A stretch of 64,000 nt of DNA from Aliihoeflea sp052435735 (GCA_052435735.1 JBQVNB010000003.1:186001-250000); one strand, 5' to 3'; positions 36,288 through 43,552 are shown, counted from the stretch's first letter. Notes: generated from the sequence alone by a model not told the origin. Numbers and translations are program-made.

Positions 36288-38777
36288 ATGATGCCCTCTC
36301 ACGGCCACCATGCCCATCACGCAGCTGCGCCGCACGCCGAAGGAGAGATCGTGCGCGATCCGGTCTGCGGGATGACCGTCGACTCGGCCGCCGGCAAGCC
36401 GAGCGCCGAGCACGGCGGACGCATGTTTCACTTCTGCAGCGCTGGCTGCCGCACCAAGTTCATGGCCGAACCTGACGCCTATCTGACTGCTACCGATCCG
36501 GTCTGCGGCATTGACTGGGATCGCGCGTCCGCCAGACATTTCCATCGCCACGACGGGGACAAGTTCTATTTCTGCTCGGCAGGCTGCAAGGGCAAGTTCG
36601 AGGCCGAGCCGGCGCAGTATCTCGGTGATCGGCCCGCCCCGGTGCCGATGCAAAAGGGCACGCAGTACACCTGCCCGATGCACCCGGAGATCGTACGCGA
36701 CAAACCCGGCTCCTGCCCGATCTGCGGCATGGCGCTCGAGCCGATGGGCGTGCCGACGGGCGACGAGGATCCGAACCCGGAACTCATCGATTTCACGCGC
36801 AGGTTCTGGGTCTCCGCTGTCCTGTCGCTGCCATTGCTCGTCATCGCCATGGGGCCCATGATTGGCCTCGCTGTGCGCGACTGGATCGGCGAGCCGCTGG
36901 CCGCATGGCTGGAGTTCGCGCTTGCCACGCCCGTCGTGCTGTGGGCCGCCATACCCTTCTTCCACCGTGGCTACGAGTCCTTCATCAACCGCAGCCCGAA
37001 TATGTGGACGCTGATCTCGATCGGCGTCGGCACCGCCTATCTCTACAGCGTAGTCGCGACGTTCTTCCCGGACCTCTTCCCGCACCAGTTCCGCGGGCAT
37101 GGCGGCTCAGTGCCGGTCTATTTCGAGGCGGCTGCCGTCATCGTCGCGCTCGTCTTCCTCGGACAGGTCCTGGAGTTGCGGGCACGCGAGCGGACCGGGT
37201 CGGCGATCCGCGCCCTGCTCGACCTCGCGCCGAAGACCGCGCGCCGGATCGCCGCTGACGGGTCCGAATCCGACGTTCCGCTGGACGAGGTCAAGCAGGG
37301 AGACCGCCTGCGCGTGCGGCCTGGCGACAGCGTTCCCATCGACGGCAAGGTCGTCGAGGGCCGCACGTCGATCGACGAATCCATGATCACGGGCGAACCG
37401 GTGCCCGTCGAGAAGACACCAGGCGACGCGGTGACCGGAGGAACGCTCAATCGCAACGGCACGCTCGTCATCACCGCCGAGCGTGTCGGGTCCGAGACCA
37501 TGCTGTCGCGGATCGTCGAGATGGTCGCCAAGGCGCAGCGCTCGCGTGCGCCGATCCAGGGGCTCGCCGATCGTGTTTCCTACTATTTCGTCCCCACCGT
37601 GGTACTCGTCGCCATCCTCGCCTTCGTGGTGTGGGCACTGTTCGGTCCCGAGCCCAGCATGGTGTTCGCTATCGTGTCGGCGGTGTCCGTCCTCATCATT
37701 GCCTGTCCCTGCGCGCTCGGTCTTGCCACCCCGATGTCGATCATGACCGCGACCGGGCGCGGCGCTCAGACGGGCGTGCTGATCAAGGACGCGGAGGCGC
37801 TGGAACGCTTCGCGAGCGTCGACACGCTCATCGTCGACAAGACGGGCACGCTGACAGAAGGCCGCCCGAAGCTGACGGACGTCGTTGTGGCCGAAGGATT
37901 CGATGCAGGCCAGCTTCTCTCGCTTGCCGCCTCGCTCGAGCGCGGTTCGGAGCACCCGTTGGCCGAAGCCATTGTTGAAGGCGCGTCGGAGCGCGGTGCT
38001 GTGGTATGTTCGGCATCCGACTTCGAGGCGGTCACGGGCAAGGGCGTCAGCGGCACGGTCGAGGGTCGGAAGGTGGCGCTTGGGAATGCTGCCATGATGG
38101 CGGAGCTTGGCGTCGGCATCGACAGCCTCGCCGAGCAAGCCGATGCCATGCGCGCCGAGGGCAAGACGGCGATGTTTGTCGCAGTCGACGGCACGGCCGC
38201 CGGCTTCGTCTCGGTAGCCGATCCGGTCAAGGCAACGACCGTGGAAGCGATCCGTGCGCTGCACGACACGGGCCTCCGCATCATCATGGCCACCGGCGAC
38301 AATGAGCGAACCGCAAGGGCCGTCGCATCGAAGCTCGGCATCGACGAGGTGCGCGCCGACATGCTGCCGGACGGCAAGCAGCAACTGATCGAGGAGCTAC
38401 GGGCAAAAGGTGCGAAGGTCGCAATGGCGGGAGACGGCGTGAACGATGCGCCCGCGCTGGCAGCCGCAGACGTTGGCATTGCCATGGGCACGGGCGCAGA
38501 CGTCGCGGTCGAAAGCGCGGGCATTACTCTCGTGAAGGGCGACCTCAACGGCATCGTACGGGCGCGTACGCTTGCCCAGGCGACGATCCGCAACATCAAG
38601 CAGAACCTCTTCTTCGCCTTCGTCTACAACGCGCTCGGCGTGCCTGTCGCGGCGGGCATCCTCTATCCCGTCTTCGGCACACTGCTCTCGCCCATGATCG
38701 CGGCGGCCGCGATGAGCCTCTCGTCCGTATCCGTCATCGCCAACGCGCTCAGGCTGCGCACCGTGCGGCTCGGCTGA
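36288..38777 (+). CDS. copA: Cu(+)-exporting P1B-type ATPase with two YHS domains and a heavy-metal-binding HMBD domain
   Basis: 829 residues. The N-terminus has a His-rich start (HGHHAHHAAAPH), YHS domain 1 (DPVCGMTVD ... FHFCSAGC, about 24-66), YHS domain 2 (DPVCGIDWD ... FYFCSAGC, about 71-115) and an HMBD (YTCPMHPEI ... CPICGMALEPM, about 126-152). There is no classical GMTCxxC domain. The transport core has TGEPVPVEK, CPC at 473-475 in helix 6, DKTGT at 517, SEHPLAEA and GDGVNDAP. YNALG in helix 7 and MSLSS in helix 8 mark the Cu(+) group P1B-1. GGAGG sits five bases before ATG 36288. Exports cytoplasmic copper. First gene of the plus-strand copper operon. Confidence 0.94.
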   Translation: MMPSHGHHAHHAAAPHAEGEIVRDPVCGMTVDSAAGKPSAEHGGRMFHFCSAGCRTKFMAEPDAYLTATDPVCGIDWDRASARHFHRHDGDKFYFCSAGCKGKFEAEPAQYLGDRPAPVPMQKGTQYTCPMHPEIVRDKPGSCPICGMALEPMGVPTGDEDPNPELIDFTRRFWVSAVLSLPLLVIAMGPMIGLAVRDWIGEPLAAWLEFALATPVVLWAAIPFFHRGYESFINRSPNMWTLISIGVGTAYLYSVVATFFPDLFPHQFRGHGGSVPVYFEAAAVIVALVFLGQVLELRARERTGSAIRALLDLAPKTARRIAADGSESDVPLDEVKQGDRLRVRPGDSVPIDGKVVEGRTSIDESMITGEPVPVEKTPGDAVTGGTLNRNGTLVITAERVGSETMLSRIVEMVAKAQRSRAPIQGLADRVSYYFVPTVVLVAILAFVVWALFGPEPSMVFAIVSAVSVLIIACPCALGLATPMSIMTATGRGAQTGVLIKDAEALERFASVDTLIVDKTGTLTEGRPKLTDVVVAEGFDAGQLLSLAASLERGSEHPLAEAIVEGASERGAVVCSASDFEAVTGKGVSGTVEGRKVALGNAAMMAELGVGIDSLAEQADAMRAEGKTAMFVAVDGTAAGFVSVADPVKATTVEAIRALHDTGLRIIMATGDNERTARAVASKLGIDEVRADMLPDGKQQLIEELRAKGAKVAMAGDGVNDAPALAAADVGIAMGTGADVAVESAGITLVKGDLNGIVRARTLAQATIRNIKQNLFFAFVYNALGVPVAAGILYPVFGTLLSPMIAAAAMSLSSVSVIANALRLRTVRLG

Positions 38778-38798
38778 ACCCATCAAGGAGAACCCGCC

Positions 38799-39197
38799 AT
38801 GAACATCGGCACCGTCTCGGTAAAGTCCGGCCTCCCGGCGAAGACGATCCGCTACTACGAAGACATCGGGCTGATCACGCCGGATCGCCGCGACAACGGC
38901 TATCGCGACTATTGCATGGAGGACGTGCATCGCCTGCGCTTCCTTCAGCGCTCGCGCAGCTTGGGCTTCTCGGTGGAAGAATGCCGCCAGCTTCTATCCC
39001 TCTACGGCGACGGTGAACGTGAGAGCGCTGAGGTGAAAGCCATCGCCACGACCAAGCTCGGCGAGATCGAACGGAAGATCGCCGAGCTTCAGGGCTTGCA
39101 CGACATGCTGCAGCACCTCGTGGCCACCTGCTACGGCGATCACCGGCCCGAATGCCCAATCATCGACGGCCTGTCGGGCCGGGCTCATGCTCACTAG
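38799..39197 (+). CDS. CueR-like MerR family copper-responsive regulator
   Basis: 132 residues. The winged helix is at the start (MNIGTVSVKSGLPAKTIRYY), then YEDIGLITPDRRDNGYRDY, a long dimerisation helix and the metal loop with Cys111 and Cys119 (CYGDHRPECPIIDGL), at the positions of the Cu(+) ligands Cys112 and Cys120 in E. coli CueR. It binds dyad promoters with a long spacer and switches them on with metal. Such sites are found at 36187, 36232 and 40583. AAGGAG lies 22 bases after the copA stop and just upstream of its ATG, so it is co-transcribed with copA. Confidence 0.92.
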   Translation: MNIGTVSVKSGLPAKTIRYYEDIGLITPDRRDNGYRDYCMEDVHRLRFLQRSRSLGFSVEECRQLLSLYGDGERESAEVKAIATTKLGEIERKIAELQGLHDMLQHLVATCYGDHRPECPIIDGLSGRAHAH

Positions 39198-39225
39198 CCG
39201 TCGCACTGGTGAGAGGTAAGGCACA

Positions 39226-39741
39226 ATGATGCACCAACAGGACGGGAGCCAGTCTGCAGTGAACAGGCGTCGCTCGCTCTCGAACACCCCGGAGCTCCCA
39301 GCGGCGACGTTCTCCTTCCTGTTGCACTTCGTCTGGGAGTTCCTGCAGGTGCCGACCTATGCGGGCATGGCGGAGATGGCGCACTGGCAGGGCGTCAAGC
39401 TCTGCACGTCCGCGACCATCGGCGACGTCGGTTTTGCCCTGACAGCATTCTGGACTACCAGTCTCGTCGCGAGGACACGTCACTGGATGGGCAACCAGGT
39501 CGTGCTTCCGGCTCTCGTCTTCCTTGGGACGGGGATCGCGCTGACCGTCGGCTTCGAGTTCTACTATACCCAGGTCACCCAGCGCTGGATCTATTCGGAC
39601 CTGATGCCGCTCGTTCCGCCATTCGGGACGGGCCTGAGCCCGCTCCTCCAGTGGATCGTGATACCGCCGGTGGTCTTGTGGCTCAGTCAACGATACCTGG
39701 CGGGCGGCGCTGCACCCCCGATCCGAGGAGGGACCCGATGA
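39226..39741 (+). CDS. four-helix membrane protein of the copper cluster, unknown function
   Basis: 171 residues. After a polar start of about 25 residues there are four hydrophobic segments (about 26-46, 60-82, 93-115 and 140-160), with acidic and aromatic residues in the loops (FVWEFLQVPTYAGMAEMAHW, FEFYYTQVTQRWIY). I do not recognise a named family. GAGAGGTAAG precedes the ATG. The stop overlaps the start of the next small gene (ATGATG), so it is translated as part of the copper operon. A transport or redox role in copper handling is an inference from position only. Confidence 0.7.
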   Translation: MMHQQDGSQSAVNRRRSLSNTPELPAATFSFLLHFVWEFLQVPTYAGMAEMAHWQGVKLCTSATIGDVGFALTAFWTTSLVARTRHWMGNQVVLPALVFLGTGIALTVGFEFYYTQVTQRWIYSDLMPLVPPFGTGLSPLLQWIVIPPVVLWLSQRYLAGGAAPPIRGGTR

Positions 39742-39857
39742 TGGAAAACGGCATGAATGGCAGCATGATGTGGGGCATGGGACTGTGGGGCCTCGTCGGC
39801 CTCGTGGTCGTCGCGCTCGTGATCGCCGCCCTCGTGAAATACGTGTTCTTCAGATAG
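39738..39857 (+). CDS. 39-residue Met-rich single-helix membrane protein
   Basis: A Met-rich start (MMENGMNGSMMWGMGLWG) leads into one membrane helix (LVGLVVVALVIAALVKYVFF) and stops at once. GAGGAGGGA five bases upstream is a strong ribosome site, and it overlaps the preceding gene. Small Met-rich membrane proteins are common in copper loci, where Met side chains bind Cu(+). Gene prediction often misses it because of its size. Confidence 0.75.
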   Translation: MMENGMNGSMMWGMGLWGLVGLVVVALVIAALVKYVFFR

Positions 39858-39866
39858 GAGACGACG

Positions 39867-40322
39867 ATGAAGACATTCAACAGACTTGTCCGCGCCGCGG
39901 CCTTCACAGCCCTGGCGCTGATCAGCCAAGCGGCCTTGGCAGCGGGATCGATCGAGGTCCTGAAGTCCGCCTCTTGCGGATGCTGCGTGGCGTGGGGCAA
40001 TCATATGAGGGAAGCGGGGTTCACGGTCACCGAGCGCGACCTGCCGCTGGCGGACCTCAATGCCGCAAAGGTGGAAGCTGGACTGAAGCCCGGCCAGACG
40101 TCCTGTCATACGGGTATGATCAACGGCTACGTCATTGAGGGCCATGTGCCCGCGCGCGACGTCAAGCGCCTGCTCGAAGAGCGCCCGGATTCGATCGGGC
40201 TGACGGTTCCCGACATGCCTTTCGGTTCGCCGGGTATGGGCGACATGGCCGATGCCGATCCGTACGACGTGCTCCTTCTCAAGCGGGACGGCTCCACGGA
40301 AATCTATGCCAGTTATCGCTGA
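39867..40322 (+). CDS. DUF411 family exported metal-binding protein
   Basis: 151 residues with a signal peptide (cleavage after ALA near residue 25). The DUF411 signature is the thioredoxin-like KSASCGCCVAWGNHMREAGF with a CxCC site, then QTSCHTGMINGYVIEGHVPA with a third Cys and His, and MPFGSPGM. Found in copper and other metal resistance clusters, where it binds metal in the periplasm. The last part (DPYDVLLLKRDGSTEIYASY) is typical. AGGAG precedes the ATG after the small membrane gene, so it is co-transcribed. Confidence 0.9.
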   Translation: MKTFNRLVRAAAFTALALISQAALAAGSIEVLKSASCGCCVAWGNHMREAGFTVTERDLPLADLNAAKVEAGLKPGQTSCHTGMINGYVIEGHVPARDVKRLLEERPDSIGLTVPDMPFGSPGMGDMADADPYDVLLLKRDGSTEIYASYR

Positions 40323-40359
40323 GGCGGTAGCGACGCCGCTCCCGCCCAGCGGGCATAGC

Positions 40360-40488
40360 CTAAGCCTCAGCGCATTCCCCAGCAGCAAGCGCCCGTTCGA
40401 CCCTGCGGATGCAGGACGCGCAGGTCATGCCGTCGATTGCGATGGTGTGCACTCTGGCGTTCTCGGTCAGGTGAAGCGGCGCGTTCAT
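40360..40488 (-). pseudogene. truncated heavy-metal-associated (HMA) domain, probable remnant of a second copA
   Basis: 42 codons on the minus strand with AAAGGA six bases before the ATG at 40488. Residues 15-37 read VHTIAIDGMTCASCIRRVER, the start of the N-terminal HMA domain of a CopA-type ATPase, and the frame then ends at once (LAAGECAEA, stop). A complete HMA domain needs about 70 residues and an ATPase about 800. What is left is the 5' end of a lost gene, placed against the end of the DUF411 gene. Its upstream region still carries a degenerate TTGACC promoter. Confidence 0.75.
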
Positions 40489-40538
40489 CGGCATTCCTTT
40501 CCGGTCGGATTCCTTGGTCACCGTGACAGATGGGCTTG

Positions 40539-40564
40539 CCAGCCCGCTGGAGGGACAAGGTCAA
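40539..40564 (-). promoter_or_regulatory. degenerate MerR-type promoter ahead of the HMA remnant
   Basis: TTGACC on the minus strand (40564-40559) is followed by a shifted, shorter dyad CCAGCGGGCTGG (40550-40539). It resembles the good copies at 36187, 36232 and 40583 but lacks the CTTCCA arms. Together with 40583 it forms a back-to-back promoter pair like the one at 36.2 kb. Confidence 0.4.
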
Positions 40565-40582
40565 GACGATGAAAAATCATGC

Positions 40583-40613
40583 TTGACCTTCCAGAGACTG
40601 GAAGGCGGATGAA
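40583..40613 (+). promoter_or_regulatory. CueR/MerR-type promoter for copZ and following genes
   Basis: TTGACC (40583-40588) is followed by CTTCCAGAGACTGGAAG (40588-40604), a dyad with perfect 7-base arms, in a long spacer. It is the best of the three dyads and lies 44 bases before the copZ start. Confidence 0.8.
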
Positions 40614-40647
40614 GGGCGCATCTGCTCAAGCCATGAAGGAGACCGAG

Positions 40648-40842
40648 ATGCGATTCCACATCGAGAACATGACCTGCGGCGGCTGCGCCCGGAGCGTCAC
40701 GAAGGCCGTCGAGAGCGTCGACCCGAAGGTGAGGGTCGACGCCGATCCCGTCACGAAGACGGTGACAGTCGAATCCTCTGCCTCGACCCACGCCATCTCC
40801 AGGGCGCTCGCCGACGCCGGCTACCCCGCGTCAGCGGCGTGA
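40648..40842 (+). CDS. copZ: CopZ-like copper chaperone (single HMA domain)
   Basis: 64 residues: MRFHIENMTCGGCARSVTKA holds the CxxC copper site, followed by the expected beta-alpha-beta pattern (KTVTVESSASTHAISRALADAGY). The start at 40648 is chosen because AGGAG lies six bases upstream. An ATG at 40633 is possible. It carries Cu(+) in the cytoplasm to CopA and to the MerR-type sensor. It has its own dyad promoter at 40583 and begins the second plus-strand copper transcript. Confidence 0.92.
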   Translation: MRFHIENMTCGGCARSVTKAVESVDPKVRVDADPVTKTVTVESSASTHAISRALADAGYPASAA

Positions 40843-40908
40843 AAGCCAGTTCCGTCCCGTCCGGAACTATCTCCGCGGACGGTTTTTCCCGAACGAAAGG
40901 ATACCTGA

Positions 40909-41670
40909 ATGTCATCCGCTGCCGCACGCAAGGTCGAACTCTACCGGATGGTCACTCCCGAGCACACCTGCCCATGGGGCCTCAAGGCCCTCGACCTCCT
41001 GAAGCGGGAAGGATTCGCGGTCGAGGACCATCACCTGACGTCCCGCGCCGAGACCGACGCCTTCAAGGCCGAGTACAAGGTGGACACCACGCCCCAGACC
41101 TTCATCGGGGGTCGCCGCGTCGGAGGCTACGACGATCTGCGGGCTTGGCTCGGCAAGGAGGTGAAGGACAAGGACGCTGTCACCTATACGCCCGTCATTG
41201 CGCTCTTCGGCATGGCGTTTGCCATGGCCCTGGCAGCCAGTTGGTCGGCATACGGCAGCTTCGTGACCGTGGCTGCCGCCGAGTGGTTCGTGGCCTTCGC
41301 CATGTGTCTGCTCGCACTCCAGAAGCTGAAGGACGTCGACGGGTTCGCGACGATGTTCCTCAACTACGACCTGCTTGCGCAGCGCTGGGTTCCCTACGGA
41401 CGGGTCTACCCTTTCGCCGAGGGGCTTGCAGGCGTGCTCATGGTCTCCGGCGCGCTGATGTGGGTATCGGTCCCGGTCGCGCTCTTCATCGGCGGCATCG
41501 GCGCGGTGTCGGTCTTCAAGGCCGTCTATGTCGACAAGCGCGAACTGAAGTGCGCTTGCGTCGGCGGCGACAGCAACGTTCCCCTCGGGTTCGTGTCGCT
41601 GACCGAAAACCTGATGATGGTCGGCATGGCCATCTGGATGATCCTCAAGCCCGCGGGTCTGGCGCACTGA
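40909..41670 (+). CDS. glutaredoxin domain fused to a MauE/DoxX-like membrane domain
   Basis: 253 residues. Residues 10-90 are a glutaredoxin-like fold (VELYRMVTPEHTCPWGLKAL, DTTPQTFIGGRRVGGYDDLRAWL) in which the usual CPYC site is reduced to CPWG, with one cysteine. Four membrane helices follow (about 100-240), ending in CACVGGDSNVPLGFVSLTEN, the typical end of MauE-type proteins, with two more cysteines. MauE is needed for disulfide-rich enzyme maturation in methylamine users. The fusion could pass thiol electrons across the membrane, here in a copper operon. It starts 66 bases after copZ. Confidence 0.85.
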   Translation: MSSAAARKVELYRMVTPEHTCPWGLKALDLLKREGFAVEDHHLTSRAETDAFKAEYKVDTTPQTFIGGRRVGGYDDLRAWLGKEVKDKDAVTYTPVIALFGMAFAMALAASWSAYGSFVTVAAAEWFVAFAMCLLALQKLKDVDGFATMFLNYDLLAQRWVPYGRVYPFAEGLAGVLMVSGALMWVSVPVALFIGGIGAVSVFKAVYVDKRELKCACVGGDSNVPLGFVSLTENLMMVGMAIWMILKPAGLAH

Positions 41671-41671
41671 C

Positions 41672-42169
41672 ATGGAGAAGACCGAAATGGAGCAAGATCA
41701 CCGGAAACACGAAGACCGCGGCCACGGCCGCCCGTACCTCATGTTCTGGGTGAACATGATCCTCGGGCTCGTCGTCATGTACGTCGTGATGTTCACGATG
41801 ATCGACGGCACGGGCGACTTCAGGAACAACCTGAACATGTTCTACATGGCGGTGACCATGTGGGCGCCGATGGGCATCTTCATGCTGGCGACCATGCCAG
41901 GCATGTTCCCGAACCGACAGGCGAACGTAGCGCTTTATGTCGCCTTCGCGCTTTTGACAGTTGGCTCCTTCGGGGCGACGCGCTCGCAGGCATTGATCGA
42001 CGACCACCGGTTCATCGCCTCAATGATCCCGCATCATTCTGGCGCGATCCTGATGTGCCGGGAGGCCAGCCTTTCTGATCCGGAACTCGTGACACTCTGC
42101 GACGAGATCACGAAGGCGCAGCGCGAAGAGATCGACCAGATGGAGGCGATCGCATCGCGGCTGCGCTGA
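41672..42169 (+). CDS. membrane-anchored DUF305 protein
   Basis: 165 residues. After a His-rich cytoplasmic start (DHRKHEDRGHGRPY) there are three hydrophobic segments (about 25-45, 55-75 and 84-102), then the DUF305 core DDHRFIASMIPHHSGAILMC and the helix EITKAQREEIDQMEAIASRL. It thus differs from the exported DUF305 protein at 35688 in being tied to the membrane. The ATG follows one base after the stop of the MauE fusion, so the two are translated together. It is the last recognisable gene of the island. Confidence 0.87.
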   Translation: MEKTEMEQDHRKHEDRGHGRPYLMFWVNMILGLVVMYVVMFTMIDGTGDFRNNLNMFYMAVTMWAPMGIFMLATMPGMFPNRQANVALYVAFALLTVGSFGATRSQALIDDHRFIASMIPHHSGAILMCREASLSDPELVTLCDEITKAQREEIDQMEAIASRLR

Positions 42170-42909
42170 GCTCTTCCCGCGCAGCGCCGGGCGGCCGACT
42201 GGAGCTGACAGACTACGTTTAGCTGTCCGAGGTAGGGGGTCTATGCCGCCCGTTGTTGATAACGGTCCAGCGTCCCTTCTTGGGTAAAGCACTTGCTTGT
42301 GGGCGCGTCCCGCCTTCGGGACGCGCCCCTGGCCGCCACGTGCACCGCACCAACGAAATGGGGCGCATACCGTTGGAACTCGTTGATCCTCAGGGTCGCT
42401 TTCCCAACATAGATGCCAGAACCTGTCAGTTCGTTTTCCAACCCGCCATGACGCGGCGGCGAGCAAGCGGACTGGCAGCTTTTGGAAACTCGACAAAGCC
42501 ACTTCAACGGCGGGAATGTGGGCGCCTTGCGGACATCGGCTTGGCCTGTGATATTTTAGAAAATCATTTCCCACAGGGCATAGCAGCAAACCGTTTCGCT
42601 GAAATGAGATGGCGCATATGAGTAGCATTTGGACTAGTCGCATTTGACGAGCCAACCCTCGTATCGCCTTGGATCGGGTACTCACGACGGTTGCCCCTTC
42701 GACCGATCAATCTTTTCGCCACTCCGTCAGACGATGCAGCTAGGCACGCTTATAGATGCTCGCGTCCAACGTGGTGCAACATTGAAAAACGGCGTTGGCG
42801 TCCCGCATCGACCTCGACAACGAATGACTTGCTGTCCGCCCAAAGACGAGCGGAGAACATTGCCTTAAGTGCGCAAACCGAGATCGATCACGATTAATGT
42901 AGCACAACG
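42170..42909. other. 740-base right end of the island without a supported gene
   Basis: Lower GC and without a convincing coding frame. It holds the right copy of the 16-bp inverted repeat (42556-42571). The minus-strand frame of the comM 5' part runs on into it to 42740, but the sequence is not comM. No recombinase remnant could be recognised in any frame. Confidence 0.55.
42556..42571 (-). repeat. 16-bp inverted repeat, right copy
   Basis: TTAGAAAATCATTTCC here is the exact reverse complement of 31423-31438. The two enclose 11,149 bases, including all the copper genes and the DctP/regulator block, but leave out the DUF1801 gene. Confidence 0.7.
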
Positions 42910-43552
42910 TCAGGAGGTTGTGCCCGCCCGCCGCGGCGACTTCGAGCGCGCGCTTGGCGCTTTCCTGCCCCTTGATGTCGGCGAGATCGGGCAGGTTGCC
43001 GGATTGCGGCTCGATCATCGCCTCGGGCCGGCCGAGCACCTGCGTGCCGCGAAAATGATTGGCCATCGCGATCAGGCTGCGCGGCGCGAGAATGTCGATC
43101 TCGGCTCCCGCCCAGGCCGCCTCCGATCCGCAGGCCGATGGGCAGATCAGCCCGCGTCCCATGGCGTTCGCGCCCATCGCCGCGGGCAGCACGCCGGCGA
43201 CCGGCGCGATAGTCCCGTCGAGCGCGAGTTCGCCGAGCACCACATAGGCTTCCAGCGCGTCGGACGGGATCGCCCCTAGCGCCGCCATCAGCCCGAGCGC
43301 GATCGGAAGATCGTAGTGACTGCCCTCCTTGGGCAGGTCCGCCGGCGCCAGGTTGATCGTCACCTTCTTGGCCGGCATCGAGAGGCCGGAGGCGTGCAGC
43401 GCAGCCTGCACTCGCTCGCGACTTTCAGCGACCGCCTTGTCACCGAGCCCGACGATGTTCATGCCGACCTTGCCCGGCGCGACCATCACCTGGACATCGA
43501 CGGCCACCGTTTCGATGCCTTGGAACGCGATCGTGCGGACCCGTGAAACCAT
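42910..43552 (-). pseudogene. comM: comM 5' part (N-terminal Lon-like domain), cut off before Walker A
   Basis: 214 codons starting MVSRVRTIAFQGIE, with AGGAG eight bases upstream. It contains the conserved VDVQVMVAPGKVGMNIVGL, KKVTINLAPADLPKEG and DIKGQESAKRALEVAAAGGH blocks, and then ends at the insertion point after NLL. The frame reads on into island sequence to 42740, which adds about 57 unrelated residues. The missing ATPase part lies 12 kb away at 29861-30754. The bases 42910-42913 are the right copy of the tcag repeat. gshB lies downstream on the chromosome map, the usual rhizobial comM neighbour. Confidence 0.93.

Larger units (their letters stand above)
30755..42909. mobile_element. 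12,155-bp genomic island inserted in comM, carrying a copper-resistance regulon
   Basis: The two comM parts lie on either side in the same orientation. Joining 43552-42910 to 30750-29861 gives 1,533 bases (511 codons with stop) and restores NLLMIGPPGSGKS at the joint. The insert holds about 18 genes: a left block (DUF1801, DctP-like, winged-helix/TPR regulator, HExxH protein, methyltransferase) and a right copper block. No transposase, integrase or relaxase gene was recognised, and the ends show no obvious long inverted repeat with each other. A separate 16-bp inverted repeat lies 668 and 338 bases inside the ends. Confidence 0.88.

Noticed and set aside
36288..36760. Classical HMA domains in the N-terminus of CopA
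   Set aside because: The cysteine motifs are FCSAGC and CPMHPEI/CPICGM, that is YHS and HMBD types, not GMTCxxC.
31343..42620. An 11-base direct match (TGGCGCATATG) near both island ends (31344-31354 and 42610-42620)
   Set aside because: Only 11 bases and partly the palindrome CATATG; expected by chance at a few per cent, and oriented differently from the 16-bp inverted repeat.
42241..42685. Open frames at the right end of the island as a possible recombinase
   Set aside because: No catalytic tyrosine or serine recombinase pattern, no DDE spacing, no helix-turn-helix; composition does not look coding.
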